Shown: positions 1 through 6,722, numbered from the stretch's first letter. The stretch is DNA of 6,936 bases from Hyphomonas sp. (GCA_003486945.1 DNFL01000088.1:1-6936), one strand, 5' to 3'. Notes: generated from the letters alone by a model not told the origin. A program made the numbers and translations.

Positions 1-66
1 CAGATCCAGCTCGCCGGCGGGCGGGATCTGTCACCACGTCGTTTTTTCCATTCCGAAGGGGAGTTT
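1..66 (+). promoter_or_regulatory. Leader with hairpin and one TGTCACCA half-site
   Basis: This is the non-coding leader of the first gene, cut off on the left by the window edge. Bases 1-7 (CAGATCC) are an exact inverted repeat of 24-30 (GGATCTG), with GC-rich sequence between that can itself pair (CGCC at 12-15 with GGCG at 20-23). Bases 29-38 (TGTCACCACG) match 6827-6836 exactly, inside the first palindrome at the other end of the window. A T6 run lies at 42-47, but it is too far from the hairpin for a standard terminator. The Shine-Dalgarno sequence AAGGGGAG is at 56-63. No clear -35/-10 pair is visible, so the operon promoter is probably upstream of base 1. Confidence 0.4.
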
Positions 67-426
67 ATGAACGATACCGACAAGCAGCGCGATCAATTCG
101 TCATCGCGCTACACGAATTGCAGCGCCTCCACGATGCGAGCATCGCAAAGGGGCGATTCCTTGAAAACGTGGTGCAAGGCCGGGAAACGGTGTCGTTCCC
201 TGTCGTTGAGCGATGCCGCGAAGCCATGCTTCAACTGAAGCAGGCGCAACACGGCTTCGACCAGCGGTTTAGCGAAGTGCTTATTCATCCGAACGCCGAT
301 CAGGCCGCACTCGAAGCCATGAGCGCAGCCGTAGCACGCAGCGCCGAGCTGGCCGGCCGGCATTTGCACACCATCCTTTCGTGGGTGCCGAGCACGCCCC
401 AGGAACATCGGAGCGGGGAGGGCTGA
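67..426 (+). CDS. Small helical protein of unknown function upstream of coupling protein
   Basis: A 119-residue protein that I do not recognise. The start is supported by AAGGGGAG at 56-63, just before the ATG. The sequence reads as mostly amphipathic helix: residues 5-37, 47-72 and 76-106 are rich in Leu, Ala, Gln, Glu and Arg. There is no signal peptide or membrane segment, and there is a single Cys at 50. The stop codon lies two bases before the ATG of the coupling protein, and the end of this gene carries that gene's ribosome binding site, so the two are very likely translationally coupled. A small soluble protein made with a VirD4/TraG ATPase could be a relaxosome or coupling-protein accessory factor, but that rests on position alone. 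The opposite-strand frame over the same bases lacks this coupling and is taken as a shadow. Confidence 0.8.
   Translation: MNDTDKQRDQFVIALHELQRLHDASIAKGRFLENVVQGRETVSFPVVERCREAMLQLKQAQHGFDQRFSEVLIHPNADQAALEAMSAAVARSAELAGRHLHTILSWVPSTPQEHRSGEG
415..422 (+). promoter_or_regulatory. Ribosome binding site that sets the coupling protein start
   Basis: GGGGAGGG lies six bases before the ATG at 429 and overlaps the last codons of the upstream gene. The reading frame stays open to an earlier ATG at 381. That earlier start lacks a comparable purine run, would overlap the upstream gene by 46 bases, and would add a polar stretch (residues GAEHAPGTSERGGL) before the first membrane helix. The start at 429 is therefore preferred. 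Confidence 0.8.
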
Positions 427-428
427 CA

Positions 429-2678
429 ATGGAAATGCCGACTTGGGCAAAGGTGGCTATCGGCGTCGCGGTGTTTCTACTGGCAACCCTGGCCGGGGTC
501 TATCTCGCGGGCGTCTTCGTGCTGATCGGGAACAAGATCAGCCCGGCCCAAGCGGACCTTTTGACTTACTACCAATACTGGTTTTATTACCACGACGTAG
601 CGGCCTATGAAAAGCGTCTGCGGGTGTCCGCCATCCTCGCGGCGGTCATTGCCTACGGCCTGCCGGTAGTGCTGTATATCGCAGCTACGCGCAAGGTGCG
701 CGCTCTGCATGGTGAAGCGCGCTTTGCGGTTCACGCCGAAGTCGAGAAATCCGGCCTGCTTGGCTCGAAAGGGATCATCGTCGGCAAGTGGAAGAATCGC
801 TATTTGATGTTCGACGGCCAGCAGTTCGTTTTGCTGTCAGCGCCCACCCGTTCAGGTAAAGGCGTGGGCATTGTCATTCCGAATTTGTTGAACTGGTCGG
901 ATAGCGTTGTCGTCCTGGACGTGAAGCAAGAAAACTTCAACCTGACGGCCGGCTTCAGGGCCAAGCATGGGCAGAAGATTTTCCTGTTCAACCCGTTCGC
1001 GGAAGACTACCGGACCGCACGCTATAACCCCTTGGGCTACGTGCGCGACGGCGATTTCCGGGTGGGCGATTTGATCGCCATCGGCGAAGTGTTCTACCCG
1101 AGCGGTGGCAAAGATGCGTTCTTTGACGATCAGGCGCGAAACTTCTTCGTCGGCCTCGGCCTGTACCTCTGCGAAACGCCCGAGCTGCCGCGCACCATCG
1201 GCGAAATGCTGCGCCAGTCATCGGGCAAAGGACAGCCGATTGACAAGTACCTGACGGGGATCATCGACCAGCGGAATTACATCCTGGACGAAGAGGGCAA
1301 CCGGATTGCTCCGAAGGATTGGAAGGAGGGCGACGACGGATTGCCGCCCTTGTCGATGGAATGCGTGGATGCACTGAACCGCTTCATATCGACCTCGGAC
1401 AACACGCGCTCCAGCATTCTCGCCTCGTTCAACGCGCCCCTTGGCATCTGGACAAACCCGATTGTCGACGCTGCGACGGCTGAGAACGATTTCGATCTGC
1501 GGGACGTTCGCAAGCAGCGCATGAGCATCTACGTGGGTATCACGCCGGACCATCTGCAAGAAGCCGGCCGGCTGGTGAACCTGCTGTTCTCGCAACTGGT
1601 GAACCTCAACACCAAGGAGCTACCCCAGGACAACCCGGCATTGAAATATCAATGCCTGTTGCTCATGGATGAATTTACCGCCATCGGCAAGGTGGGGATC
1701 ATCGCCAAGGCGGTGTCGTACATGGCCGGCTATAACCTGCGGCTGCTGCCGATCATTCAATCGCTGTCGCAACTGGCTTCGGTGTACGGCCAGGAAGACG
1801 CCCGAACCTTCGTCACGAACCACGCCCTGCAAATCCTGTACGCGCCCCGAGAACAGAAGGATGCAAACGAGTATTCGGAAATGCTCGGCTACGAAACAGT
1901 GCACGCGAAGAACAAGAGCTATCAGACGAGCGGCCGAAGCGGCGGCAGTGTGTCCGAAGCCATCGGCGAGGGCGCCGGCCAGCGCCGCGCCCTTCTGCTG
2001 CCACAGGAGTTCAAGGAAATCGGCCAGTGGAAGGAAATCATCATCCTGGAAAACGTGAAGCCGATCTTCTGCGACAAGATCAAGTATTTCGATGATCCGG
2101 TCTTCAAGCAACGGCTTCTCCCCGCGCCCGAAGTGGCGGTGCTGGACATGGACACCCACCGGGCAAGGGTGCAAGCGCGCACGCGCCCCTTGACGGTGGC
2201 CGACGTGGAAAAAGGCATCGACCTTCGGAAGCTGGCCTTGGACACGTCCAAATTGGAGATTCCCGAAGGCGACGTAACACCCGCCGACGTTGAAAACATC
2301 GTCAATAGCTTCTTCGCCATGATCGACGGCGCCGAAGGCTTCGACGCCGATGTGGCCGACGACGGGACGAGCGAACCGCCAACGGCGGACGAGCTGGCCG
2401 AGCTGGAAGCGGCTGTAAACAGCATCGAAGAGTCGGCGGACCTGGACGATTTCGCCGCTATCGCGCAAGTCGTAGAGCCTGCCGACGAGGAACTACTGAA
2501 CTCGATTGAGCCGGCCGACGACGCGGCCGAACTCGATGACGCGGCCATGCTTGCGGCAATGGAGGGCGCCGAGGGTTACGCCTTCGATACGTCGGACGAT
2601 ATGCCGAGTGACGATGCGCCGATATTGGATTTGAGTGTCCTTGACATGCCAATGGCACGGCAGGAGAATGCGAGCTAA
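429..2678 (+). CDS. virD4: VirD4/TraG-family type IV coupling protein (conjugative DNA-transfer ATPase)
   Basis: A 749-residue protein of the VirD4/TraG family. Such proteins form a hexameric ATPase at the inner membrane that brings the relaxase-DNA complex to the type IV secretion channel. Two membrane segments are visible, about residues 8-33 and 66-86, with a short periplasmic loop between them. The Walker A motif is at 139-145 (PTRSGKG, in the family context APTRSGKGVG) and the Walker B motif at 410-415 (LLLMDE), followed by FTAIGK. Other family-like segments are QARNFF near 235-240 and the Gln of PIIQSLSQL near 441-449. After the ATPase core ends near 565-600, residues 612-749 form a low-complexity tail with about 40 Asp/Glu and a single basic residue (Arg744). 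RP4 TraG ends soon after the ATPase core, so this tail is an extension. The gene is coupled to the upstream small gene and separated by 112 bases from the KfrB-like gene. The family call is firm; the exact plasmid group is not. Confidence 0.96.
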   Translation: MEMPTWAKVAIGVAVFLLATLAGVYLAGVFVLIGNKISPAQADLLTYYQYWFYYHDVAAYEKRLRVSAILAAVIAYGLPVVLYIAATRKVRALHGEARFAVHAEVEKSGLLGSKGIIVGKWKNRYLMFDGQQFVLLSAPTRSGKGVGIVIPNLLNWSDSVVVLDVKQENFNLTAGFRAKHGQKIFLFNPFAEDYRTARYNPLGYVRDGDFRVGDLIAIGEVFYPSGGKDAFFDDQARNFFVGLGLYLCETPELPRTIGEMLRQSSGKGQPIDKYLTGIIDQRNYILDEEGNRIAPKDWKEGDDGLPPLSMECVDALNRFISTSDNTRSSILASFNAPLGIWTNPIVDAATAENDFDLRDVRKQRMSIYVGITPDHLQEAGRLVNLLFSQLVNLNTKELPQDNPALKYQCLLLMDEFTAIGKVGIIAKAVSYMAGYNLRLLPIIQSLSQLASVYGQEDARTFVTNHALQILYAPREQKDANEYSEMLGYETVHAKNKSYQTSGRSGGSVSEAIGEGAGQRRALLLPQEFKEIGQWKEIIILENVKPIFCDKIKYFDDPVFKQRLLPAPEVAVLDMDTHRARVQARTRPLTVADVEKGIDLRKLALDTSKLEIPEGDVTPADVENIVNSFFAMIDGAEGFDADVADDGTSEPPTADELAELEAAVNSIEESADLDDFAAIAQVVEPADEELLNSIEPADDAAELDDAAMLAAMEGAEGYAFDTSDDMPSDDAPILDLSVLDMPMARQENAS

Positions 2679-2688
2679 GGCATTTTCG

Positions 2689-2721
2689 TTAGTCCCGGTT
2701 TTGCAATGAAGCCGGGGCTAA
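2689..2721. repeat. Inverted repeat (hairpin) after the coupling protein gene
   Basis: TTAGTCCCGG at 2689-2698 pairs with CCGGGGCTAA at 2712-2721, with one G-U type mismatch. Weaker pairs (TTTT at 2699-2702 with GAAG at 2708-2711) would extend the stem and leave a GCAAT loop. It begins 10 bases after the coupling-protein stop codon. No T-run follows on either strand, so it is not a standard intrinsic terminator. It may be an RNA stability or processing element, or part of an attenuator together with the second hairpin at 2742-2767. Confidence 0.55.
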
Positions 2722-2741
2722 CACGGGGCGCTGCCCTTGGT

Positions 2742-2767
2742 GCGGTTTATCACAACCGCTTATTTTT
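2742..2767 (+). terminator. Possible weak intrinsic terminator or attenuator
   Basis: GCGGTT at 2742-2747 and AACCGC at 2754-2759 form a perfect 6-base-pair stem with a six-base loop (TATCAC), followed directly by TTATTTTT at 2760-2767. This is the form of a Rho-independent terminator, though the stem is short. It lies only about 10 bases before the ribosome binding site of the next gene, so it could lower transcription of the four downstream genes rather than end the operon fully. Confidence 0.5.
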
Positions 2768-2790
2768 GATGATGTTGAAAGGAGCCTTGT

Positions 2791-3495
2791 ATGACGCAAG
2801 AACGCACTGCCGGCGCCGCTGGCAAGCAAGCCGAAACCCCCGCCAAAGAAGCGCCGAAGAAAGTCGGCGACTTCGTAATGAAGCCCGAGCTGATCCCCGC
2901 CGAGCTGCAAGCGTTCGTCAAAGAACGCCTCGGCCGCGACCCGGAAGGCAACCCCAGGAAGGACGAGAAGGGCGCCGACGTGAAGCCCACCGTCGTACCG
3001 GCCAAGGAAAACGGGAGCTACAAGGGCAGCATCATTCTGAACAATGATAGCTACATTGTTCAGGCGGTCGGCAAGGAGGCGAAAACCGCCGTCGTGCACC
3101 GGAAGGAAGACGTTGAGCTGATGGGTAGTAAGCTCAAGTGGCGCGACGAAAACAAGAAGCTGCACAACGCCGACGTTCAGATTTACTACAGCGGCGACAA
3201 GGCGAAAGCCTATCCGTGGGACAAGGAAAAGGCGCTTGCGGCGCCAGCCAAGGAAGCCGGCAAGGAAGCCCAGGACAAGGGCGGACTGAAGCCCGAAAAC
3301 CTGCTGGAGAAGGCGCAGCAATACGCCGCCGAGAACATCAAGAACGTGAAGCAGCGAGAGGCGTTTCTGAAGCACCTGGAGAACGTCACGGAGCAGGCAA
3401 CGGGCCGCCAGCAGCCCGAGCAGGGCGGCAAGGCGCCGAAGGCGGCCGAGCAAGGCAAGAAGGCCGAAAAGGCCGACCAAGGCATCGAACGGTAA
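2791..3495 (+). CDS. KfrB-like domain protein
   Basis: A 234-residue, Lys-rich soluble protein. The start is supported by AAAGGAG at 2778-2784, six bases before the ATG. Residues 1-25 are a low-complexity Ala/Lys/Glu/Pro leader. Residues about 75-142 resemble the KfrB domain: a small beta-rich unit with G-x-I ... Y-I-V-Q-x-V-G-K ... V-V-H-R ... D-V-x-I-Y-Y-x-G. Residues 145-200 are helical and the tail is again Lys/Ala/Gln-rich with no hydrophobic stretch. KfrB of IncP-1 plasmids is encoded with KfrA and KfrC and is linked to stable plasmid maintenance; KfrB domains also occur in polyvalent proteins of conjugative elements. The domain call comes from remembered family patterns, not a search. 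It is followed nine bases later by the LPD7-like gene, so the two are probably co-transcribed. No KfrA-like DNA-binding coiled-coil protein is seen in the window. Confidence 0.72.
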   Translation: MTQERTAGAAGKQAETPAKEAPKKVGDFVMKPELIPAELQAFVKERLGRDPEGNPRKDEKGADVKPTVVPAKENGSYKGSIILNNDSYIVQAVGKEAKTAVVHRKEDVELMGSKLKWRDENKKLHNADVQIYYSGDKAKAYPWDKEKALAAPAKEAGKEAQDKGGLKPENLLEKAQQYAAENIKNVKQREAFLKHLENVTEQATGRQQPEQGGKAPKAAEQGKKAEKADQGIER

Positions 3496-3504
3496 GGGGG
3501 CAAC

Positions 3505-5205
3505 ATGGCAACCGTCACCTACACCGTAAGCAACTCGGCCAGCAAGGAAACGCACGAAACCGCTGATCCGAAGGAAGCCGCCCGCAAGTTCCTGGACACG
3601 CCGGCCGAGCATCGACCGGCCATCGTGCGCTCCGTCGTGCGCGACGACGGGCAAGAATCGGCCTCGATTGCCGCATCCACTTGGTATGACGCCAAGGGCA
3701 ACCAGACCAATTTTCACAAGTCATGGGGACCGACCAACGGCGATCCCGACTTGAACAAGGCACTGGACGAGGAACGCGAGGCACGCAGACAACGCGGCCT
3801 CGCCACCGCCCAGGAGTTTCAGGAACTTGCCGACCGGATCGCACCGAAGCCCGAGCAGGCAAAGAGCGGCGCCGAGCAGGCGCCAGCGAATACGCCGGCC
3901 CTCGATGACCCCGAATGGAAGCGCCAAGTTGCGGCGCTGCGTGAAACAAGCGACGCCATCCGGGCGGCCGATCCGAACGCCGGCAAGCTGACGCTTGATG
4001 ACGCCGAAGTGTCGAAGGTGGGCTTCAGCAAGCGCAACGACAAGGGCGTTATGCGCTACGACCTGGACGTATCACAGCAGCGCACCGATGGAGCCGGCGC
4101 GACCGTGCGGACGCTGAAGAATCTCGACCGCGACCAGCTCGTAGACGCAGTGGGCGAAAAGAACGCCGACACCATCGACGCCCGAAAGGGCGACAAGGGT
4201 GTGCTGAAGGGCAAGGAACTGGCGGCCGACTACGGCCTAAGCCCGGAAGAAAGCGAGCGCCGAGCGCAAGCCAAGGAAGAACGCAAGGCGGCCGATGCGG
4301 AAGCGATGCGAGCCAAGTACGGCGAAAATTCGATTGAGCGCGACGACGGCTTGGGCCGTGATGAAATCCTGGCGCGAGCCGCCGCAAATCGGGCGCGGGA
4401 TCGGGAAGCCCTAGACCGGGACCGCCTCGGCAAGAACGCCGAAAGCAAGCGGATCGACATTGAAAACCTGTCCGAGAAAGCGCAGGAACAGGACGATGCG
4501 AACCGTCTTGCGGCGAACACTGGCCGGCAACCGAACTTCGATGCGCAGAAGGAAACCGAGCGCGAGAAGAACCACAAGGCGGAACTGCTGGAGAAGGTGC
4601 ACCGGGATTACCGGGTCGCCGGCAGCAGCTTCTACTTCAAGGATCGCCCGGAAAAACTCGCGTTCAAGGACAAGGGCGAAAAGCTCGTCACGTCCGCGAA
4701 CGATGAACGAGTCGCCTTCGCTATGGCGACGATGGCCGAAGCACGCGGATGGAAGACGATCAAGGTCAATGGGCACCCGGATTTCCGCCGCGAAGTCTGG
4801 ATGGAAGCCAGCTTGCGCGGTATTCAGGTGAAGGGTTTTGCGCCGCAAGAGCGCGATCTGAAGGAGCTGGAAGAGCGGCGCGAACGCACCATGCGGAACA
4901 GCGTCGAGAAGGAAGACGCGGGCCGCAAGGTCGGCACGGCCCAGGACAAGCCCGCCCCGGAGAAGACCGACCGGCAGAAAGTCGCCGAGGCGGTCGCCGC
5001 TACGGTTATGAGCGAAAAGCTCAAGGGGCAAGACCCGGCCGTGCAGCAGCAGGTAATGCAGCGCATCCAGCAAGGTTTGGACGCCCGCGCCCAGGCCGGC
5101 AAGGTGCCGCCGATTCCGGTTTACGACAAAAACGCTCCTTCCCAGGCGAAGGAGGCCGAGCGCATCCGGCCGCAGGTCGAGCGCAATTCCGAGCGCACGC
5201 GCTAA
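3505..5205 (+). CDS. LPD7-like domain protein (polyvalent-protein type)
   Basis: A 566-residue, highly charged soluble protein, read from AAGGGGG at 3494-3500 and an ATG nine bases after the preceding stop. Residues 1-75 form a small N-terminal unit that begins with a beta-like strand (ATVTYTVSN). Residues 85-160 and 245-365 are long Ala/Glu/Lys/Arg-rich helices, probably coiled coil. Residues about 362-450 resemble the LPD7 domain: Y-R-V-A-G-S-S-F-Y-F, then the segment LVTSANDERVAFAMATMAEA, then W-K-T-I-K-V-N-G and F-R-R-E-V-W-M-E-A-S-L-R-G-I-x-V-K-G-F. LPD7 is known from large proteins of conjugative plasmids, often next to relaxase, Toprim or toxin domains; its molecular function is not established. 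Residues 490-566 form a C-terminal module shared with the 327-residue protein encoded at 5701-6684. No enzymatic motif is visible. Confidence 0.75.
   Translation: MATVTYTVSNSASKETHETADPKEAARKFLDTPAEHRPAIVRSVVRDDGQESASIAASTWYDAKGNQTNFHKSWGPTNGDPDLNKALDEEREARRQRGLATAQEFQELADRIAPKPEQAKSGAEQAPANTPALDDPEWKRQVAALRETSDAIRAADPNAGKLTLDDAEVSKVGFSKRNDKGVMRYDLDVSQQRTDGAGATVRTLKNLDRDQLVDAVGEKNADTIDARKGDKGVLKGKELAADYGLSPEESERRAQAKEERKAADAEAMRAKYGENSIERDDGLGRDEILARAAANRARDREALDRDRLGKNAESKRIDIENLSEKAQEQDDANRLAANTGRQPNFDAQKETEREKNHKAELLEKVHRDYRVAGSSFYFKDRPEKLAFKDKGEKLVTSANDERVAFAMATMAEARGWKTIKVNGHPDFRREVWMEASLRGIQVKGFAPQERDLKELEERRERTMRNSVEKEDAGRKVGTAQDKPAPEKTDRQKVAEAVAATVMSEKLKGQDPAVQQQVMQRIQQGLDARAQAGKVPPIPVYDKNAPSQAKEAERIRPQVERNSERTR
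4972..5202 (+). repeat. Duplicated C-terminal coding module, copy 1
   Basis: This stretch encodes residues 490-566 of the LPD7-like protein. Its partner is 6451-6681. The best-conserved DNA block is 5012-5078 against 6491-6557, where I count 60 of 67 identical bases, including synonymous positions. Outside this block the two copies are similar mainly at the protein level. Confidence 0.85.
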
Positions 5206-5228
5206 CAACTATCCAGAAAGGCTACGCC

Positions 5229-5687
5229 ATGACTATGCAAGACCTTCCGTTGTGCCGTTTCACCGCCGGGACGTTCATCGAACTGGATGACCCGATGACC
5301 GGGGAACGTTTCATTGCCCAGGTGTGCGACTCGGGAACCGAGTTCATCGACACGACGGGCGAAACCGGCCCCCGCCTGCCGCTGCCGATCTTTGCCGCGT
5401 TGAACCCGGTCGAAGTCGGCGACTTCCGCACGCTCAAGCATGAAGTCCTGGAAAATCGGCCGGAAGAATACGCAGCCTTTGCGGGCTTCGTTACGGACCT
5501 GTTCGACGCTTTGCCGAAGTTCAACGATCTAACCTTCATGCGCGCCGTGAAGTGGGCCTTCGATGGTGGCGACTACAAGGGCAACGGCGGCACCGGCCGC
5601 GCCCTGGAGGTCGCCGCCCAGCTCGAAGAGCAAGCGAAGGCACGGCAGGCGGTTATTGCCGCCCGCGCCGACCTTCTAGCCGCTTGA
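5229..5687 (+). CDS. Unrecognised 152-residue protein in the accessory cluster
   Basis: I do not recognise this protein. The frame is open well upstream, but the ATG at 5229 follows AAAGG at 5217-5221 and lies 23 bases after the stop of the LPD7-like gene; any earlier start would overlap that gene deeply. A second ATG two codons in (5235) is an alternative. Residues 8-55 look beta-rich (F-T-A-G-T-F-I-E-L-D-D ... F-I-A-Q-V ... T-E-F-I-D-T), like a small beta barrel. Residues 65-112 are mixed helix with aromatic residues, 112-124 is a Gly-rich loop (GGDYKGNGGTG), and 125-152 is an Ala-rich helix. There is no membrane segment or signal peptide. Its stop codon overlaps the ribosome binding site of the next gene, so it is probably part of the same operon. 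Confidence 0.8.
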   Translation: MTMQDLPLCRFTAGTFIELDDPMTGERFIAQVCDSGTEFIDTTGETGPRLPLPIFAALNPVEVGDFRTLKHEVLENRPEEYAAFAGFVTDLFDALPKFNDLTFMRAVKWAFDGGDYKGNGGTGRALEVAAQLEEQAKARQAVIAARADLLAA

Positions 5688-5700
5688 AAGGGGAGCACGA

Positions 5701-6684
5701 ATGGATGCAACCCACAAGAAACAGCAAGCCGCCTTGATGGTGTACGCGAACATCGCGGCAACCTACAAGGACGCGATGAAGGCGCAAGACGGCCTCACGA
5801 TCCCCCAGGAACGTAAGGAGGCCGCCGCCCGCGCCTTCGCCATTGCGGATGCGACGGCACGCACCGACAAGGACGCGCCGCGCAAGGACGCTGAAGCCGG
5901 CCGCGCCATCATTGAAAAGGCGTATGGCCGCAGCGCCGAAGACGTGGCTTCGATCCTGACAGGTCGCGCCGCGAACTTCGATCTTCCGAAGGGCTTCGAG
6001 CGCACGAACGACGTGGACAAGCTGGTTCGGCAAGGTCAGAACATGACCGACGACCTTAACGCCCAGGCGTACCAACAGCGCGGCCGAGTGCAAGCTGTCG
6101 GCCCCGGTGGGAACTACATGGACCACGCCGGCCAGCGTGACGAAGGCAAGGAAAAGTTGATACAGCACATGCTCACCATCAAGGCGTCCATCGACGCCCA
6201 GGTAGGCCGGAATCAAATCGGCCGAGAGCAAGGCGACTTCACCTATCAGCGCATCCACAAGGAAGTCTTCACACGCGAAACGCCGAAAACGCGCCCCGAG
6301 TATGCCGAGTTCGAGAAGGCCAACAGCGCCCGACTCGGGCGCGAGGTCGGCGAGGAAGTTGAACGGCGCTACGCGGCACAGAGCAAGACGGTCGACAAGG
6401 CTTCGGAGCGCGAAGCCCAGGCCGTGAAGCTCGAAGCCGAGAAGTCGGAGCGGATGAAGATTGCGGAAGCCCTGGCCGCCAAGGCGGTAGGCGAAAAGCT
6501 CAAGGGCCAAGACCCCGCCGTGCAGCAAGCCGTAATGCAGCGCATCCAGCAAGGTCTTCAGCAGCGCGAAGACGCGGGCAAGCTGGCGAGCATCAGCATC
6601 TATGACAAGAACGCGGCACCGAAGACGCAGGACGCCGACCGGCAACGGCCGACGCCAGAGCAACAAGCCGAGCGAACGCGGTAA
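5701..6684 (+). CDS. Helical protein sharing its C-terminal module with the LPD7-like protein
   Basis: A 327-residue, charged, mostly helical soluble protein. GAAAGGGGAG at 5686-5695 overlaps the preceding stop and sets the ATG at 5701. Residues 1-130 are helical (for example 37-53 and 63-90) with no motif I recognise. Residues 131-147 form a Gly-containing linker (QAVGPGGNY), and 148-245 are further helices rich in Glu, Arg and Lys. Residues 251-327 align without gaps to residues 490-566 of the LPD7-like protein, with about 47 of 77 identical, including the stretch EKLKGQDPAVQQ, the stretch VMQRIQQGL, YDKNA and a terminal ERTR. The N-terminal part does not resemble LPD7. It is the last gene before the intrinsic terminator at 6697-6722. 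The function is unknown; the shared module suggests that both proteins use the same partner or targeting route. Confidence 0.82.
   Translation: MDATHKKQQAALMVYANIAATYKDAMKAQDGLTIPQERKEAAARAFAIADATARTDKDAPRKDAEAGRAIIEKAYGRSAEDVASILTGRAANFDLPKGFERTNDVDKLVRQGQNMTDDLNAQAYQQRGRVQAVGPGGNYMDHAGQRDEGKEKLIQHMLTIKASIDAQVGRNQIGREQGDFTYQRIHKEVFTRETPKTRPEYAEFEKANSARLGREVGEEVERRYAAQSKTVDKASEREAQAVKLEAEKSERMKIAEALAAKAVGEKLKGQDPAVQQAVMQRIQQGLQQREDAGKLASISIYDKNAAPKTQDADRQRPTPEQQAERTR
6451..6681 (+). repeat. Duplicated C-terminal coding module, copy 2
   Basis: This stretch encodes residues 251-327 of the last protein in the cluster and is the direct-repeat partner of 4972-5202. Both copies run to the stop codon and end in Glu-Arg-Thr-Arg, so the module is an exact C-terminal cassette in both genes. 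Confidence 0.85.
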
Positions 6685-6696
6685 CGGTTCAGCAGC

Positions 6697-6722
6697 AAGC
6701 GCGGTGCGACCGCGCTTTTTTT
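6697..6722 (+). terminator. Strong Rho-independent terminator ending the operon
   Basis: AGCGCGGT at 6698-6705 and ACCGCGCT at 6709-6716 form a perfect 8-base-pair GC-rich stem (nine pairs with A6697-T6717) around a three-base loop (GCG), followed by an unbroken run of seven T from 6716 to 6722. It starts 13 bases after the last stop codon. Confidence 0.93.

Noticed and set aside
1..47. Terminator of an upstream gene
   Set aside because: The hairpin at 1-30 and the T-run at 42-47 are separated by 11 bases, which does not fit a Rho-independent terminator, and the upstream sequence is missing.
381..428. Earlier ATG for the coupling protein
   Set aside because: It overlaps the upstream gene, has no clear ribosome binding site and adds a polar segment before the first membrane helix; the GGGGAGGG site favours 429.
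1620..2548. Minus-strand open frames of 282 and 208 codons
   Set aside because: Both lie inside the well-supported coupling protein gene and read as antisense shadows; the Ser-rich one is the complement of the acidic tail.
2689..3717. A 342-codon open frame on the minus strand
   Set aside because: It is the antisense shadow of the KfrB-like and LPD7-like genes. GC-rich coding DNA with strong third-position bias leaves such frames open. The + strand genes have good ribosome binding sites and family resemblance.
4749..5228. N-terminal extension of the 152-residue protein in its open frame
   Set aside because: It overlaps the end of the LPD7-like gene for more than 450 bases and reads as low-complexity Gly/Arg-rich shadow sequence; the ribosome binding site supports the start at 5229.
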